Assembly (NCBI GenBank): GCA_019308525.1
Contig: JAFDIC010000038.1
Span: forward strand, 1 to 16,956
Direction of reading: 5' to 3'
Length of the DNA: 16,956 nt
Origin: Deltaproteobacteria bacterium
Lineage (GTDB): Bacteria; Desulfobacterota; DSM-4660; Desulfatiglandales; HGW-15
Positions 7,959-15,782 of this stretch are shown here, piece after piece (the first letter of the stretch is position 1; each line of letters opens with the position of its first letter). The notes beneath the pieces were generated by a model. The model had not been told where the DNA came from and searched no databases. It saw nothing but the letters and a program-made list of their open reading frames with translations. The translations under genes were made by a program, and so were the position numbers.

Positions 7959-10127
7959 GTGGTAAGATCAAGCACCAGCAACCAGGGAACGGCCGGGGAC
8001 AGGGAAGGGAAAGTGCCCGGGCCCGGTATTGAGGTTCGACATACCATTTGTTCAATATGCAATCCAGGGTCCCATTGCGGCATCGATGCCTATGTGAAGG
8101 ATGGAGTCGTCATCAAGGTAGAAGGAACCAAGGACCACCCCCACAGCGCAGGAACTTTGTGCCCCAAGGGTGCGGCCAGCAGGCAATACATCTATCACAA
8201 GGACAGGTTGAAGACCCCGCTCCTGCGCAAGGGAGAGAGGGGTTCCGGCCAGTTCGAATCCATATCGTGGGACGAGGCCCTGGACAGGATCGGGGATGCC
8301 CTGAACAGGATCAAGCAGGAGTCGGGGCCTGAAGCAGTGGCTTTCTACGTGGGGTATCCCAAGTGGATGAGACCCTTTGTAAAGAGGCTGGCCCATAGCT
8401 TCGGTTCACCCAACTACTGTACGGAATCCAGTGTCTGCCATACCGCTACCGTGGCGGCGGCCAAGCTGACCTATGGTTTTTTCGGTGACCCTGAGATCGG
8501 GAAGACCAGGTGCCTCCTGGTATGGAGCAGGAATCCCTTTTATTCCAACCCATCGGCCATCCGAAGGCTTCTCGATGCCAGGGAGAAGGGAATGAAAATC
8601 ATAGAGGTAGGTCCGCTGATCACTCCCATGACCACCCATGCGGACATACACCTGCGCATAAGGCCTGGAACATCAGGTGCGCTGGCCCATGGTATGGCCA
8701 ACGTGATAATCGAAGAAGAACTCTTTGACATGGATTTCGTGGAAAACTGGACCCTGGGCTTCGAAGAGTACCGCGCCTACGTGGAAAGATTCTCGCCCGA
8801 GGAAACAGAGAAAATCACCGGAGTGCCTTCAAACCTTGTAAGGGAAGCGGCCAGAGTCTATGCCACCACAAAGCCCTCAGCCCTGATGATCGGCGCCAGC
8901 CCGACCGTACACCACACGAACGGCATCCAAAACCATCGCGCCCTGATAGCGCTGATCGGGTTGACGGGAAATTTTGATCGTGAAGGCGGAAACGTGGTCC
9001 ACCCAGATACCTATCTCTACGTGTCAGCAGGCCTGGAGACCCGGCAGCACGAGTACGAACAATCCAAACCCTGGTCGGCGATGGCCCCCAGGATGGGCCA
9101 GGACAAATACCCGGTCTGGTCACGGATCATTCAGGAAGCCCAGTCCATGCACCTGCCCTTTCAGATACAAAACCCTGAACCCTATCCGATACGCGCTGTT
9201 GTGGCCTTTGGGATGAATCACCGCATGTGGCCCGGTTCGGATTTCATGCTGGAGAGGCTCAAGAAGCTGGATTTCATGGTCAATGTCGACCTTTTCATGA
9301 CCGATACCTGCATGGTGGCCGATATCGTGCTCCCTGCGTGCACCTCCTTTGAGAGGAGCGAACTCAAGTTCTATCCCGAAAGGTATGCCATGTGGACCGC
9401 ACCGGTGATCGATCCCCTGTGGGAGTCCCGTTCAGATGCGGATATCGTCTTCGATCTGGCAAGGAGAATCGCTCCGGGTGACTCATTGATGCAGGAGGGC
9501 TACGAGGCCAATGTGGACTGGATCCTTGAACCGACGGGAATAAAGATCGCGGAACTCAAGAAACACCCAAAGGGGATGGCACTGAAGCACGTACCAGAGG
9601 TCCACTACAGGAAATACGAGAAGACAGGTTTTCCCACTCCATCAGGAAAGATGGAGTTTACCTCCACCATATTAAGCGAGGCGGGCCTTGAACCCTTGCC
9701 CAGTTTTCAGGAACCAGGGTTAAGCCCCATTTCCAGGCCCGAGTTAAAGGATTCTTACCCACTGATACTGACCACCGGGGCCCGGCTGCCCATGTTCATC
9801 CACTCAAGGACCTTCAGACTCCCCTGGACACGCATGCTCAGGCCCGAGCCCATGCTGGATATCAATCCCAGGGATGCAAGGGAAAGAAGCATATCCCAGG
9901 GTGAAGAGGTCATTCTATCGACTCCCAGGAATTCCATAAGGGCAAAGGCGAACATTACGGAGATCGTTCCTCCGGGAGTGATTAGTATCTTTCATGGTTA
10001 CAGCCGGCCGGAGGTCAACAGACTCATCGATCCTGATTACCTGGATCCCATCTCCGGGTTCCCTGGCTTCAAGTCCCTTATATGCCAGGTAGAGAAGGTG
10101 AAACGGGGCTCCCAAGTTTCTCGATAG
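7959..10127 (+). CDS. Molybdopterin oxidoreductase with [4Fe-4S] site and Cys Mo-ligand
   Basis: This 722-residue DMSO-reductase-family catalytic subunit has an N-terminal Fe-S site, Cys31, Cys34, Cys40 and Cys68. The spacing is C-x2-C-x5-C-x27-C, wider than the usual x3 in the second gap. SWDEALDRI follows. Cys160 in the SSVCH segment sits where the Mo/W ligand is expected, so it belongs to the Cys-ligated branch (polysulfide/thiosulfate reductase- and formate dehydrogenase-like) rather than the Ser-ligated transhydroxylase branch. [14 protein letters not shown] and a C-terminal dinucleotide-binding domain (DINPRDARERSI) complete the fold. There is no Tat signal, so it is cytoplasmic. It lies 51 bases after the Fe-S subunit and 45 before the amidohydrolase. 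It has no Fe-S subunit of its own in view and might share the neighbouring one or use a soluble donor. Substrate unknown; acetylene hydratase-like or aromatic-acting roles are possible. Confidence 0.9.
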   Translation: MVRSSTSNQGTAGDREGKVPGPGIEVRHTICSICNPGSHCGIDAYVKDGVVIKVEGTKDHPHSAGTLCPKGAASRQYIYHKDRLKTPLLRKGERGSGQFESISWDEALDRIGDALNRIKQESGPEAVAFYVGYPKWMRPFVKRLAHSFGSPNYCTESSVCHTATVAAAKLTYGFFGDPEIGKTRCLLVWSRNPFYSNPSAIRRLLDAREKGMKIIEVGPLITPMTTHADIHLRIRPGTSGALAHGMANVIIEEELFDMDFVENWTLGFEEYRAYVERFSPEETEKITGVPSNLVREAARVYATTKPSALMIGASPTVHHTNGIQNHRALIALIGLTGNFDREGGNVVHPDTYLYVSAGLETRQHEYEQSKPWSAMAPRMGQDKYPVWSRIIQEAQSMHLPFQIQNPEPYPIRAVVAFGMNHRMWPGSDFMLERLKKLDFMVNVDLFMTDTCMVADIVLPACTSFERSELKFYPERYAMWTAPVIDPLWESRSDADIVFDLARRIAPGDSLMQEGYEANVDWILEPTGIKIAELKKHPKGMALKHVPEVHYRKYEKTGFPTPSGKMEFTSTILSEAGLEPLPSFQEPGLSPISRPELKDSYPLILTTGARLPMFIHSRTFRLPWTRMLRPEPMLDINPRDARERSISQGEEVILSTPRNSIRAKANITEIVPPGVISIFHGYSRPEVNRLIDPDYLDPISGFPGFKSLICQVEKVKRGSQVSR

Positions 10128-10172
10128 CACGTTTCGCGGCCAAGATCGATCAATACATGAGGGGAGAAAAAC

Positions 10173-11129
10173 ATGATAATTGATGTTTACTGTCACCATA
10201 TTTCCAAGTCCGTAGCAGACATAGTCAGGAAATACCAGTATTACGGTGAGGGAAAGGAGTTCCCCTTTCCTCCACAGAACGCGGACCCCGAGGTGAGGCT
10301 TGGACTCATGGAAAAGTACGGCATAGACGTGCAGGCCCTCAGCCAGACAACCCCGATATTGCTCGGTCTCAATCAAGAGGAGACCTATGAAGTATGCCGT
10401 TTGTCAAACGACGACAATTATGCCCTTTGCAGGGCCTACCCGGGCAAGTTCGTGAACATCTGCATTGTTTCTCTCCTTAATGTCAGAAAGGCGATAGATG
10501 AGTTGGATCGTTGCATCAATGAACTCGACTGTAGGGGGGTCACCCTTTCTTCGAACCAGTATGGCAAGGGTCTGGACTCGCCGGAATATTTCCCCTTTTA
10601 TGAAAAGGTGGTCGAGCATGATCTGCCCATTTTCATCCATGGGACCCACTGGGATTGTTCACCGCTGATGGACATGGATCACGGGTGGCGCTTTCTTCAT
10701 GTCTTCGGATGGGACTACGACGGGACCATGGCCCTGTGGAGGCTCATATTTGGAGGGGTCCTGGACCGCTTCCCCTCCATGAAGATAGTGACTCACCATA
10801 TGGGCAACTATTTTCCTTTTTTCATCAGGCGCATCGAGGTCAATTTCAACAAGTTTTTGAGGAATAGCCTGCCCAGGCACATTTCGGATTACTATGGCAA
10901 TATCTATGGTGACACGGCCGTTGACGGCACCCTTGGGGCTTTTCCCTGCGGATACGCATTTTTCGGGCCCGACCGTATGCTCTATGGTTCTGACTATCCC
11001 TTTGGGCCGGAGGATGGAGAAGACTTCATCAGGGAGAATCTTCGTGGCGTCCAATCCCTGTACATTCCTCCGGAAGAAAAGGCGAAAATACTGGGCGGAA
11101 ATTCAATGAAACTATTGAAAATTGCATAG
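10173..11129 (+). CDS. Amidohydrolase-2 family protein (ACMSD/hydroxybenzoate decarboxylase-like)
   Basis: This 318-residue TIM-barrel protein has a GAGGGGAG ribosome site at 10159-10166. The family includes aminocarboxymuconate-semialdehyde decarboxylase and the non-oxidative hydroxybenzoate decarboxylases, as well as hydrolases. Conserved positions seen: His156 (IFIHGTH), the THHMG histidines after beta-6, and Asp274 (LYGSDYPFG). At the N-terminus the usual D-x-H-x-H reads D4-V-Y6-C-H8, so the first metal ligand is Tyr; His9 is adjacent. It is the last gene of the cluster. Two roles suit the setting: decarboxylation of a trihydroxybenzoate (for example gallate to pyrogallol) feeding the transhydroxylase, or hydrolytic opening of the reduced ring. 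The sequence alone does not decide. A repeat element begins one base after its stop codon. Confidence 0.88.
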   Translation: MIIDVYCHHISKSVADIVRKYQYYGEGKEFPFPPQNADPEVRLGLMEKYGIDVQALSQTTPILLGLNQEETYEVCRLSNDDNYALCRAYPGKFVNICIVSLLNVRKAIDELDRCINELDCRGVTLSSNQYGKGLDSPEYFPFYEKVVEHDLPIFIHGTHWDCSPLMDMDHGWRFLHVFGWDYDGTMALWRLIFGGVLDRFPSMKIVTHHMGNYFPFFIRRIEVNFNKFLRNSLPRHISDYYGNIYGDTAVDGTLGAFPCGYAFFGPDRMLYGSDYPFGPEDGEDFIRENLRGVQSLYIPPEEKAKILGGNSMKLLKIA

Positions 11130-11301
11130 AAAAGGGGTCACACCTATTTATGGCTCGTTGTCTTCTCCTTGCACCAAGTTTGCGGGAACAACTCGGTTTG
11201 GGAGTGGCAATGAGTTGTTCAAATGGCAAAGCCTTTGAGCTCTCACCATGCCCAGAGGGCATGGATTTCGATGATCGGCTAAAATAGGTGTGACCCCTTT
11301 T
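11130..11301. repeat. 172-bp MITE/REP-like element with perfect 20-bp inverted ends
   Basis: AAAAGGGGTCACACCTATTT (11130-11149) is the exact reverse complement of 11282-11301. Inside are two further hairpins: GAACAACTC / GAGTTGTTC (11186-11194 and 11212-11220) and CCATGCCC-AGA-GGGCATGG (11246-11264). There is no open reading frame of note. GGGGTCA-type ends recall small non-autonomous elements mobilised by IS200/REP-associated tyrosine transposases; that link is from memory and not proven here. It starts directly after the amidohydrolase stop and may act as a 3' end structure for the operon. Confidence 0.75.
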
Positions 11302-11373
11302 CCCCTTCGGAAACCTGGTCCCCAGGGCCAGGTCAGAGATCATTGGGTCTGCCTTAAGAAATGAAAAGGCTCT

Positions 11374-11515
11374 AAATCCGAAGCACGAAATCCGAAACAA
11401 TACTTAATCACCAAGATTCAAATGATCCAGACAATAGGCGTAGCGATTATGATTTTGTTTTTGTCATTAGGACATTGGATATTTGATTTTGTTTCGGATT
11501 TCGAGATTCGGATTT
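11374..11515. repeat. Diverged inverted repeat with 27-bp arms
   Basis: The arm at 11374-11400 (contains ATCCGAAGCACGAAATCCG) is complementary to 11489-11515 with three central mismatches. The interior is AT-rich and noncoding. A smaller unit, CGGATTTCG, recurs in the right arm. The motif resembles dispersed palindromic repeats seen in deltaproteobacterial and planctomycete genomes (recollection). Together with the neighbouring element it fills the 528-base gap 11130-11657, which has no convincing gene. Confidence 0.7.
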
Positions 11516-11569
11516 CGGATTTTGCCAACGCGAGAACAACAAATCATGCCCTCTGGGCTTAGACCAAAA

Positions 11570-11594
11570 CCGGGCCCTTTGGACCCGGATTTTT
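11570..11594. terminator. Probable bidirectional intrinsic terminator
   Basis: CCGGGCCC-TTT-GGACCCGG (11570-11588) forms a stem with one mismatch. It is flanked by AAAA on the left and ATTTTT on the right, so it can work for the + strand cluster and for maf on the - strand. A second hairpin, CGGGAG-CCT-CTCCCG (11608-11622), lies between it and the maf stop. Confidence 0.6.
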
Positions 11595-11657
11595 ACTTTC
11601 GGGGTGGCGGGAGCCTCTCCCGGCGAGTTTTCTAGTGCCTCTAACTCTGCAAGGGGC

Positions 11658-12299
11658 TTATGTGTCCTTTTTGGCGTGGATAGGGGTAGTAGGGGGCAAG
11701 GGGAATGTTTTCAAAGCGGCGCAGGCCAGGAGGGCCTTGACCAGGGCACAGACGGGCAGGCCGACCACGTTGGTATAGGACCCTGTTATGGATTCCACCA
11801 TAAAGGCCCCCACCCCCTGGATCGCGTAACTGCCGGCCTTCCCAAAGGGCTCCGCTGTGGCGACATAGGCCTCTATCTCCTCTCTTGCCAGGGTCCTAAA
11901 TTTTACCAGGGTAGTGACCTCCTCCTTGTGTGCCGTTCCTTCGGCGGGATCGATGAGGCAAAAACCAGTAATTACATTGTGTTCGACTCCGTTCAGGATA
12001 GTCAGCATGTTACGGGCATCCTGAACATCTGTGGGCTTCCCCAGGACGTCCTGGCCAAGGGCTACAATAGTATCCGCACCCAGTATCCAATGCTCTTCGT
12101 GTTTGGGCAAAACGGCCCTGGCCTTCTTCTCGGCGATATGGACGGGGGAGGAGAGGACCCCAGAAAAGGCATCGCTTTCATCTATATTGCTGGGGGACCA
12201 GAGAAAAGGGAGCTTTATCTGCTCCAAGAGTTGCCTTCTTCTCGGAGAGGCAGAGGCCAATACCAGGGGATAGCTTGGACTGATATGCTTGAATTTCAT
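11658..12299 (-). CDS. maf: Maf family nucleotide pyrophosphatase
   Basis: This 213-residue Maf/YhdE/YceF-type protein hydrolyses non-canonical or damaged nucleoside triphosphates (dTTP/UTP or modified pyrimidines, depending on subgroup) to monophosphates in the cytoplasm. Diagnostic motifs are LASASPRR (14-21), GADTIV with Asp76 as the likely catalytic aspartate, LGKP, GKAGSYAIQG and GSYTNVVGLP. The last two are typical of the dTTP/UTP pyrophosphatase (YhdE) branch, which is an inference. The C-terminal tail of about 20 residues after the LL-rich helix is Pro/Thr-rich and not conserved. The gene starts 5 bases after the tatD stop on the - strand, so the two form a transcription unit. Confidence 0.94.
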   Translation of the reverse strand: MKFKHISPSYPLVLASASPRRRQLLEQIKLPFLWSPSNIDESDAFSGVLSSPVHIAEKKARAVLPKHEEHWILGADTIVALGQDVLGKPTDVQDARNMLTILNGVEHNVITGFCLIDPAEGTAHKEEVTTLVKFRTLAREEIEAYVATAEPFGKAGSYAIQGVGAFMVESITGSYTNVVGLPVCALVKALLACAALKTFPLPPTTPIHAKKDT

Positions 12300-12304
12300 G
12301 GCAT

Positions 12305-13069
12305 TCAGGATATGCGGAAAAGCCTCCGGGCGTTTTCCGTAGTACAGCGGGCAAGGTCTTGAAGGTCCATTTCCCTCGTTTCAGCTACTTTTCTTGCCGT
12401 ATATACCAGGAATTGCGGCTCATTGCGTCTCCCCCTCTTCGGGACGGGGGCGAGAAACGGTGCATCTGTCTCCAGGAGCAGGTATTCAATGGGAACCCTC
12501 TTTGCCACTTCTCGAACATTCTGGGCATTAGGATAGGTGACCACCCCGGGTATTGAGATAAGGTATCCCAATTCAATGAACCTCATGGCCATATCATAGT
12601 CACCGGAAAAGCAATGCATCACTCCCCTCTGGCTCTTGCCTTTTTGCCTAATAATTTCAAGGACTTGGTCGTTGGCTTCCCGGCTGTGAATGATCACGGG
12701 CAAGCCGCGTTCCATCGCCCTGTCGAGCTGATCTGAAAAGGCCTGAACCTGTTGTTCAGGGGGGGAGTATTTTTTGAAAAAGTCCAGGCCTATTTCCCCC
12801 CAGGCGACAACCTTGGCCTCATTTGCCAGATCTCCCAATTTCAAAAGGATCTCCGGGGTTAGGTCCTTTGCATTGTGCGGGTGGAGGCCGATGGAGCAGT
12901 AAATCCACTCGTATCTTTCGGCGAGTTCAAGGGCCCTGAGGGAACTTTTCACATCAATCCCTATGGTGACCACCCTGGTAACACCGGCTGCCAGGGCATT
13001 ACTCAGTACTTCACCCAGGTCCTCCTCGTAATCTTCCATGTCCAAATGTGCATGTGTGTCTATAAGCAT
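12305..13069 (-). CDS. tatD: TatD-family metal-dependent deoxyribonuclease
   Basis: This 254-residue TatD/YcfH/YjjV-type hydrolase has the full metal site: His6 and His8 (DTHAHLD), Glu in GEIGLD, His in VIIHSR, His in HCFSG and Asp in ETDAP. GLHPHN is also present. The family comprises cytoplasmic 3'-5' DNA exonucleases/D-aminoacyl-tRNA deacylase-like hydrolases with a TIM barrel. Length is normal. The start ATG is the natural family start (MLIDTHAH), although the AT-rich leader shows no ribosome binding site. It is the first gene of the tatD-maf pair and is divergent from the ATPase gene at 13466. YcfH-type housekeeping naming is equally acceptable; I cannot separate the paralogous groups by eye. 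Confidence 0.94.
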   Translation of the reverse strand: MLIDTHAHLDMEDYEEDLGEVLSNALAAGVTRVVTIGIDVKSSLRALELAERYEWIYCSIGLHPHNAKDLTPEILLKLGDLANEAKVVAWGEIGLDFFKKYSPPEQQVQAFSDQLDRAMERGLPVIIHSREANDQVLEIIRQKGKSQRGVMHCFSGDYDMAMRFIELGYLISIPGVVTYPNAQNVREVAKRVPIEYLLLETDAPFLAPVPKRGRRNEPQFLVYTARKVAETREMDLQDLARCTTENARRLFRIS

Positions 13070-13465
13070 TTGATATTAAATAAATTTGTTGATCAATGAC
13101 TTCGGAATTCCAGCTTCTCATTCCCTCAAACGTTGGGTCTACAGCCCGCCCTGGAGGCCTTACCCAAAACCCTTCCTTCCCCATCCGGTATTTTCACCGG
13201 GCCCCACGGTTCTGAGGAACCACAAGAATTCACTCAAGACAGGGAAAAGGCAAAGTTGTTCGAGAGCGAGGATAAACTCCCTTGAGTTATATTTAGAAAC
13301 AAATAGGTTGAATATTATGCAGGATCATGTAAAATATACAAGTTATTCTTTTTTGGCCACATCAACAACAGCATCAGAGGTTCATCTGATACCTTGGGGG
13401 CGTTGAAACAGATACAAAAATATTCACATGGTGGTTAGCAGGGAGTATTTCCAGGGAAATCTTTT
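13070..13465. other. Divergent intergenic region between tatD and the ATPase gene
   Basis: These 396 bases carry no convincing gene. The part next to tatD and the part at 13280-13345 are AT-rich, as expected for promoters in both directions. Small hairpins are AACTC-CCTT-GAGTT near 13275-13288 and ATCAGA / TCTGAT (13373-13378 and 13385-13390). An apparent reading frame at 13086-13406 has no recognisable protein features and no ribosome site. Confidence 0.5.
13308..13335 (+). promoter_or_regulatory. Candidate sigma-70 promoter for the ATPase gene
   Basis: TTGAAT (13308-13313), a 16-base spacer, then TAAAAT (13330-13335). It sits in locally AT-rich DNA and would give a leader of about 125 bases. 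The match is moderate and could be chance. Confidence 0.3.
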
Positions 13466-15781
13466 ATGGCTGCTATCGAAAAATTAGAAGCAAAATCAAA
13501 GAGCGATAAGTCTCTTCAGGACCAGCTTCAATTTCAGAAAAAGCTCAATTACATAACCAACAAGATACACGCCGCAAGGGACACGGATGATATCTTGATG
13601 AACCTTCAGGATGACATCTTGAGCCTTTTCGATGCGGACAGGATTACCATATACGTAGTGGACGGGCTGAAAAAACAGATCGTTTCAAGGTTCAAGACAG
13701 GGGACGAAGTCAGTGAAATCAGGGTTCCTGTCAACAACGAGAGCATTTCGGGTTACTGCGCATTTTCCGGCCAAATCGTCAATGTTGCAAACGCTTATGA
13801 CCAGGACGAGCTTATGAAAATAAGCTCAGCCTTGAAGTTTGACAAGAGCTGGGACACTAAGACCGGTTACAAGACAAAGCAGATCCTCGCCGCCCCTATT
13901 TCTTACAATAAATACCTCCTTGGTGTAATACAGCTCATCAACAAGAAGGACGGGCCCAGGTTCACGGCAGAGGACGAGTCTTCCGTGTTGGAAATTGCCA
14001 AGGTCCTCGGGACGGCATTTTTCAAGAATCAAAAGGTCGCCCAGCGAAGAAAACCAAGCAAGTTCGATTTCTTGATATCCAACAATATCATCACGATGAA
14101 GGAGCTGGAGATCGCCATTGCAAACGCACGCAAGGCCAAGAAACCCGTAGAGTCCGTGCTCATGAGCGATTTTAACGTATCAAGGGAAGACATAGGGAAA
14201 TCTTTATCCAGCTATTACAAGACGCGTTTCATCCCCTATGACGAGAAGATGGTGATCCCGGGCCAACTCCTATCAGGTCTCAGGCCCAGCTTCCTCAGGA
14301 ACAACGTCTTTGTCCCGGTTTCGCAGGTAGGCAACAAGGTAGTGGTGGCCATGGAGAACCCTGATTTCCTCCCGGCAAGGGACGCCATTAGAAGGCTTAT
14401 TCCGGGCAGGGACCTGGAATACTGTGTAGCTCTCAAGGAGGACATCTTCAAGATGATCGACCTCTTCTTTGATGTCAAGAGGAGCGATCTGATGCAGGAC
14501 TCGGGGAGCATCGAAGAACTCTTGGGCCAGCTGGCTGGGGCGGATGAGGAATACGATGAAGAAGTGGAGAGGGTGTCGGAGGAAGACGGTGTCATAGTCC
14601 AGCTCGTCAACAAGATGATCGTTGACGCCTATAACAGGGGGGCGTCGGACATACATATCGAACCCAAGTCAGGGAAATCCAACGCTGTCATCAGGTTCAG
14701 GATCGATGGCGTGTGCCAGATCTACCAGACTTTTCCCTATACTTATAAGAGGGCCATAGTATCAAGGCTCAAGATCATGTCAGATCTGGATATAGCCGAG
14801 AGACGGCTTCCCCAGGACGGAAAAATCAAGTTCAGGAAATATGCCCCCCTCGATATCGAGTTGAGGGTCGCGACTATCCCAACTGCGGGGGGAAACGAGG
14901 ACGTGGTGCTAAGGTTGTTGGCTGCTGGAGAGCCGATACCCCTTGACAAGATGGGCATGAGCAAGAGGAATTACAATGCCTTTATACAGATGATTCAAAA
15001 GCCTTACGGCATTGTACTCGTGGTCGGCCCCACTGGGAGTGGTAAGACCACGACTCTGCACGCGGCCTTGCGCTACATAAACAAGCCCGAGACAAAGATA
15101 TGGACTGCCGAGGACCCGGTGGAGATCACTCAGGACGGGCTAAGGCAGGTGCAGGTGCATCCCAAGATCGGTTTTGACTTTGCCACCGCCATGAGGGCGT
15201 TTCTCAGAGCAGACCCTGATGTGATAATGGTCGGAGAGATGCGGGATCATGAGACGGTTTCCACAGGCATTGAGGCCTCCCTTACGGGTCACTTGGTGTT
15301 CAGCACCCTTCATACCAACAGCGCGCCGGAGACCATTACCAGGCTCCTGGACATGGGGATGGATCCCTTCAATTTTGCGGATGCACTTCTAGGGGTCCTT
15401 GCCCAGAGGCTTGTTAGAACCCTGTGCAAGGATTGCAAGGAAAAATATCACCCCAGCAGAGACGAATACGATACTCTCGCGAGGTCTTACGAAGGGGATT
15501 TCGACTCACTTGGTTTTGCTTACAACGATGATTTGGTCCTTTACCGAGCAACGGGTTGTGAGAAGTGTGGAAACACGGGATACAGGGGGAGGACAGGGCT
15601 CCATGAACTATTGGTGGGGACCAATGAAATAAAGGCCCTAATACAGAACCGCGCCAGGATGGAGGAGATCAGGCAGCAGGCCATAAGAGACGGCATGACC
15701 ACCCTTATGCAGGATGGCATCAGAAAGGTTCTACTGGGAGAAACGGACCTCCTCCAGGTCAGGAAGGTTTGTATCAAGTAG
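13466..15781 (+). CDS. GAF-domain type IV pilus assembly / type II secretion ATPase (PilB/GspE family)
   Basis: This 771-residue protein is about 200 residues longer than a usual PilB. The order is: coiled start, a GAF domain (about 25-190), a GspE N-terminal/MshEN domain (about 200-330), an acidic linker (about 345-365), then the hexameric ATPase. The ATPase shows Walker A GPTGSGKTTT with Lys527, an Asp box (TAEDPVEI), Walker B DPDVIMVGEMRD with Glu591, the His box HLVFSTLHTN, and the zinc-binding cysteines 654, 657, 698 and 701. It powers pilus extension or secretion at the inner membrane from the cytoplasmic side. MshEN domains can bind cyclic di-GMP, and GAF domains bind small ligands, so it may be controlled by two signals. 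No other pilus or secretion genes are in the window, so the system served is unclear. The ribosome site is weak (AGGG, 13453-13456). Confidence 0.95.
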   Translation: MAAIEKLEAKSKSDKSLQDQLQFQKKLNYITNKIHAARDTDDILMNLQDDILSLFDADRITIYVVDGLKKQIVSRFKTGDEVSEIRVPVNNESISGYCAFSGQIVNVANAYDQDELMKISSALKFDKSWDTKTGYKTKQILAAPISYNKYLLGVIQLINKKDGPRFTAEDESSVLEIAKVLGTAFFKNQKVAQRRKPSKFDFLISNNIITMKELEIAIANARKAKKPVESVLMSDFNVSREDIGKSLSSYYKTRFIPYDEKMVIPGQLLSGLRPSFLRNNVFVPVSQVGNKVVVAMENPDFLPARDAIRRLIPGRDLEYCVALKEDIFKMIDLFFDVKRSDLMQDSGSIEELLGQLAGADEEYDEEVERVSEEDGVIVQLVNKMIVDAYNRGASDIHIEPKSGKSNAVIRFRIDGVCQIYQTFPYTYKRAIVSRLKIMSDLDIAERRLPQDGKIKFRKYAPLDIELRVATIPTAGGNEDVVLRLLAAGEPIPLDKMGMSKRNYNAFIQMIQKPYGIVLVVGPTGSGKTTTLHAALRYINKPETKIWTAEDPVEITQDGLRQVQVHPKIGFDFATAMRAFLRADPDVIMVGEMRDHETVSTGIEASLTGHLVFSTLHTNSAPETITRLLDMGMDPFNFADALLGVLAQRLVRTLCKDCKEKYHPSRDEYDTLARSYEGDFDSLGFAYNDDLVLYRATGCEKCGNTGYRGRTGLHELLVGTNEIKALIQNRARMEEIRQQAIRDGMTTLMQDGIRKVLLGETDLLQVRKVCIK

Positions 15782-15782
15782 C

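Noticed and set aside
11374..11515. CRISPR-like array
   Set aside because: The repeated CGGATTTCG units are inverted and too few, spacing is irregular, and no cas gene is nearby.
11130..11657. Complete insertion sequence
   Set aside because: No transposase frame lies between or next to the repeats; only a non-autonomous element is supported.
11604..12362. 252-residue reading frame on the + strand
   Set aside because: It is antisense to maf, which carries all the Maf motifs in the other strand.
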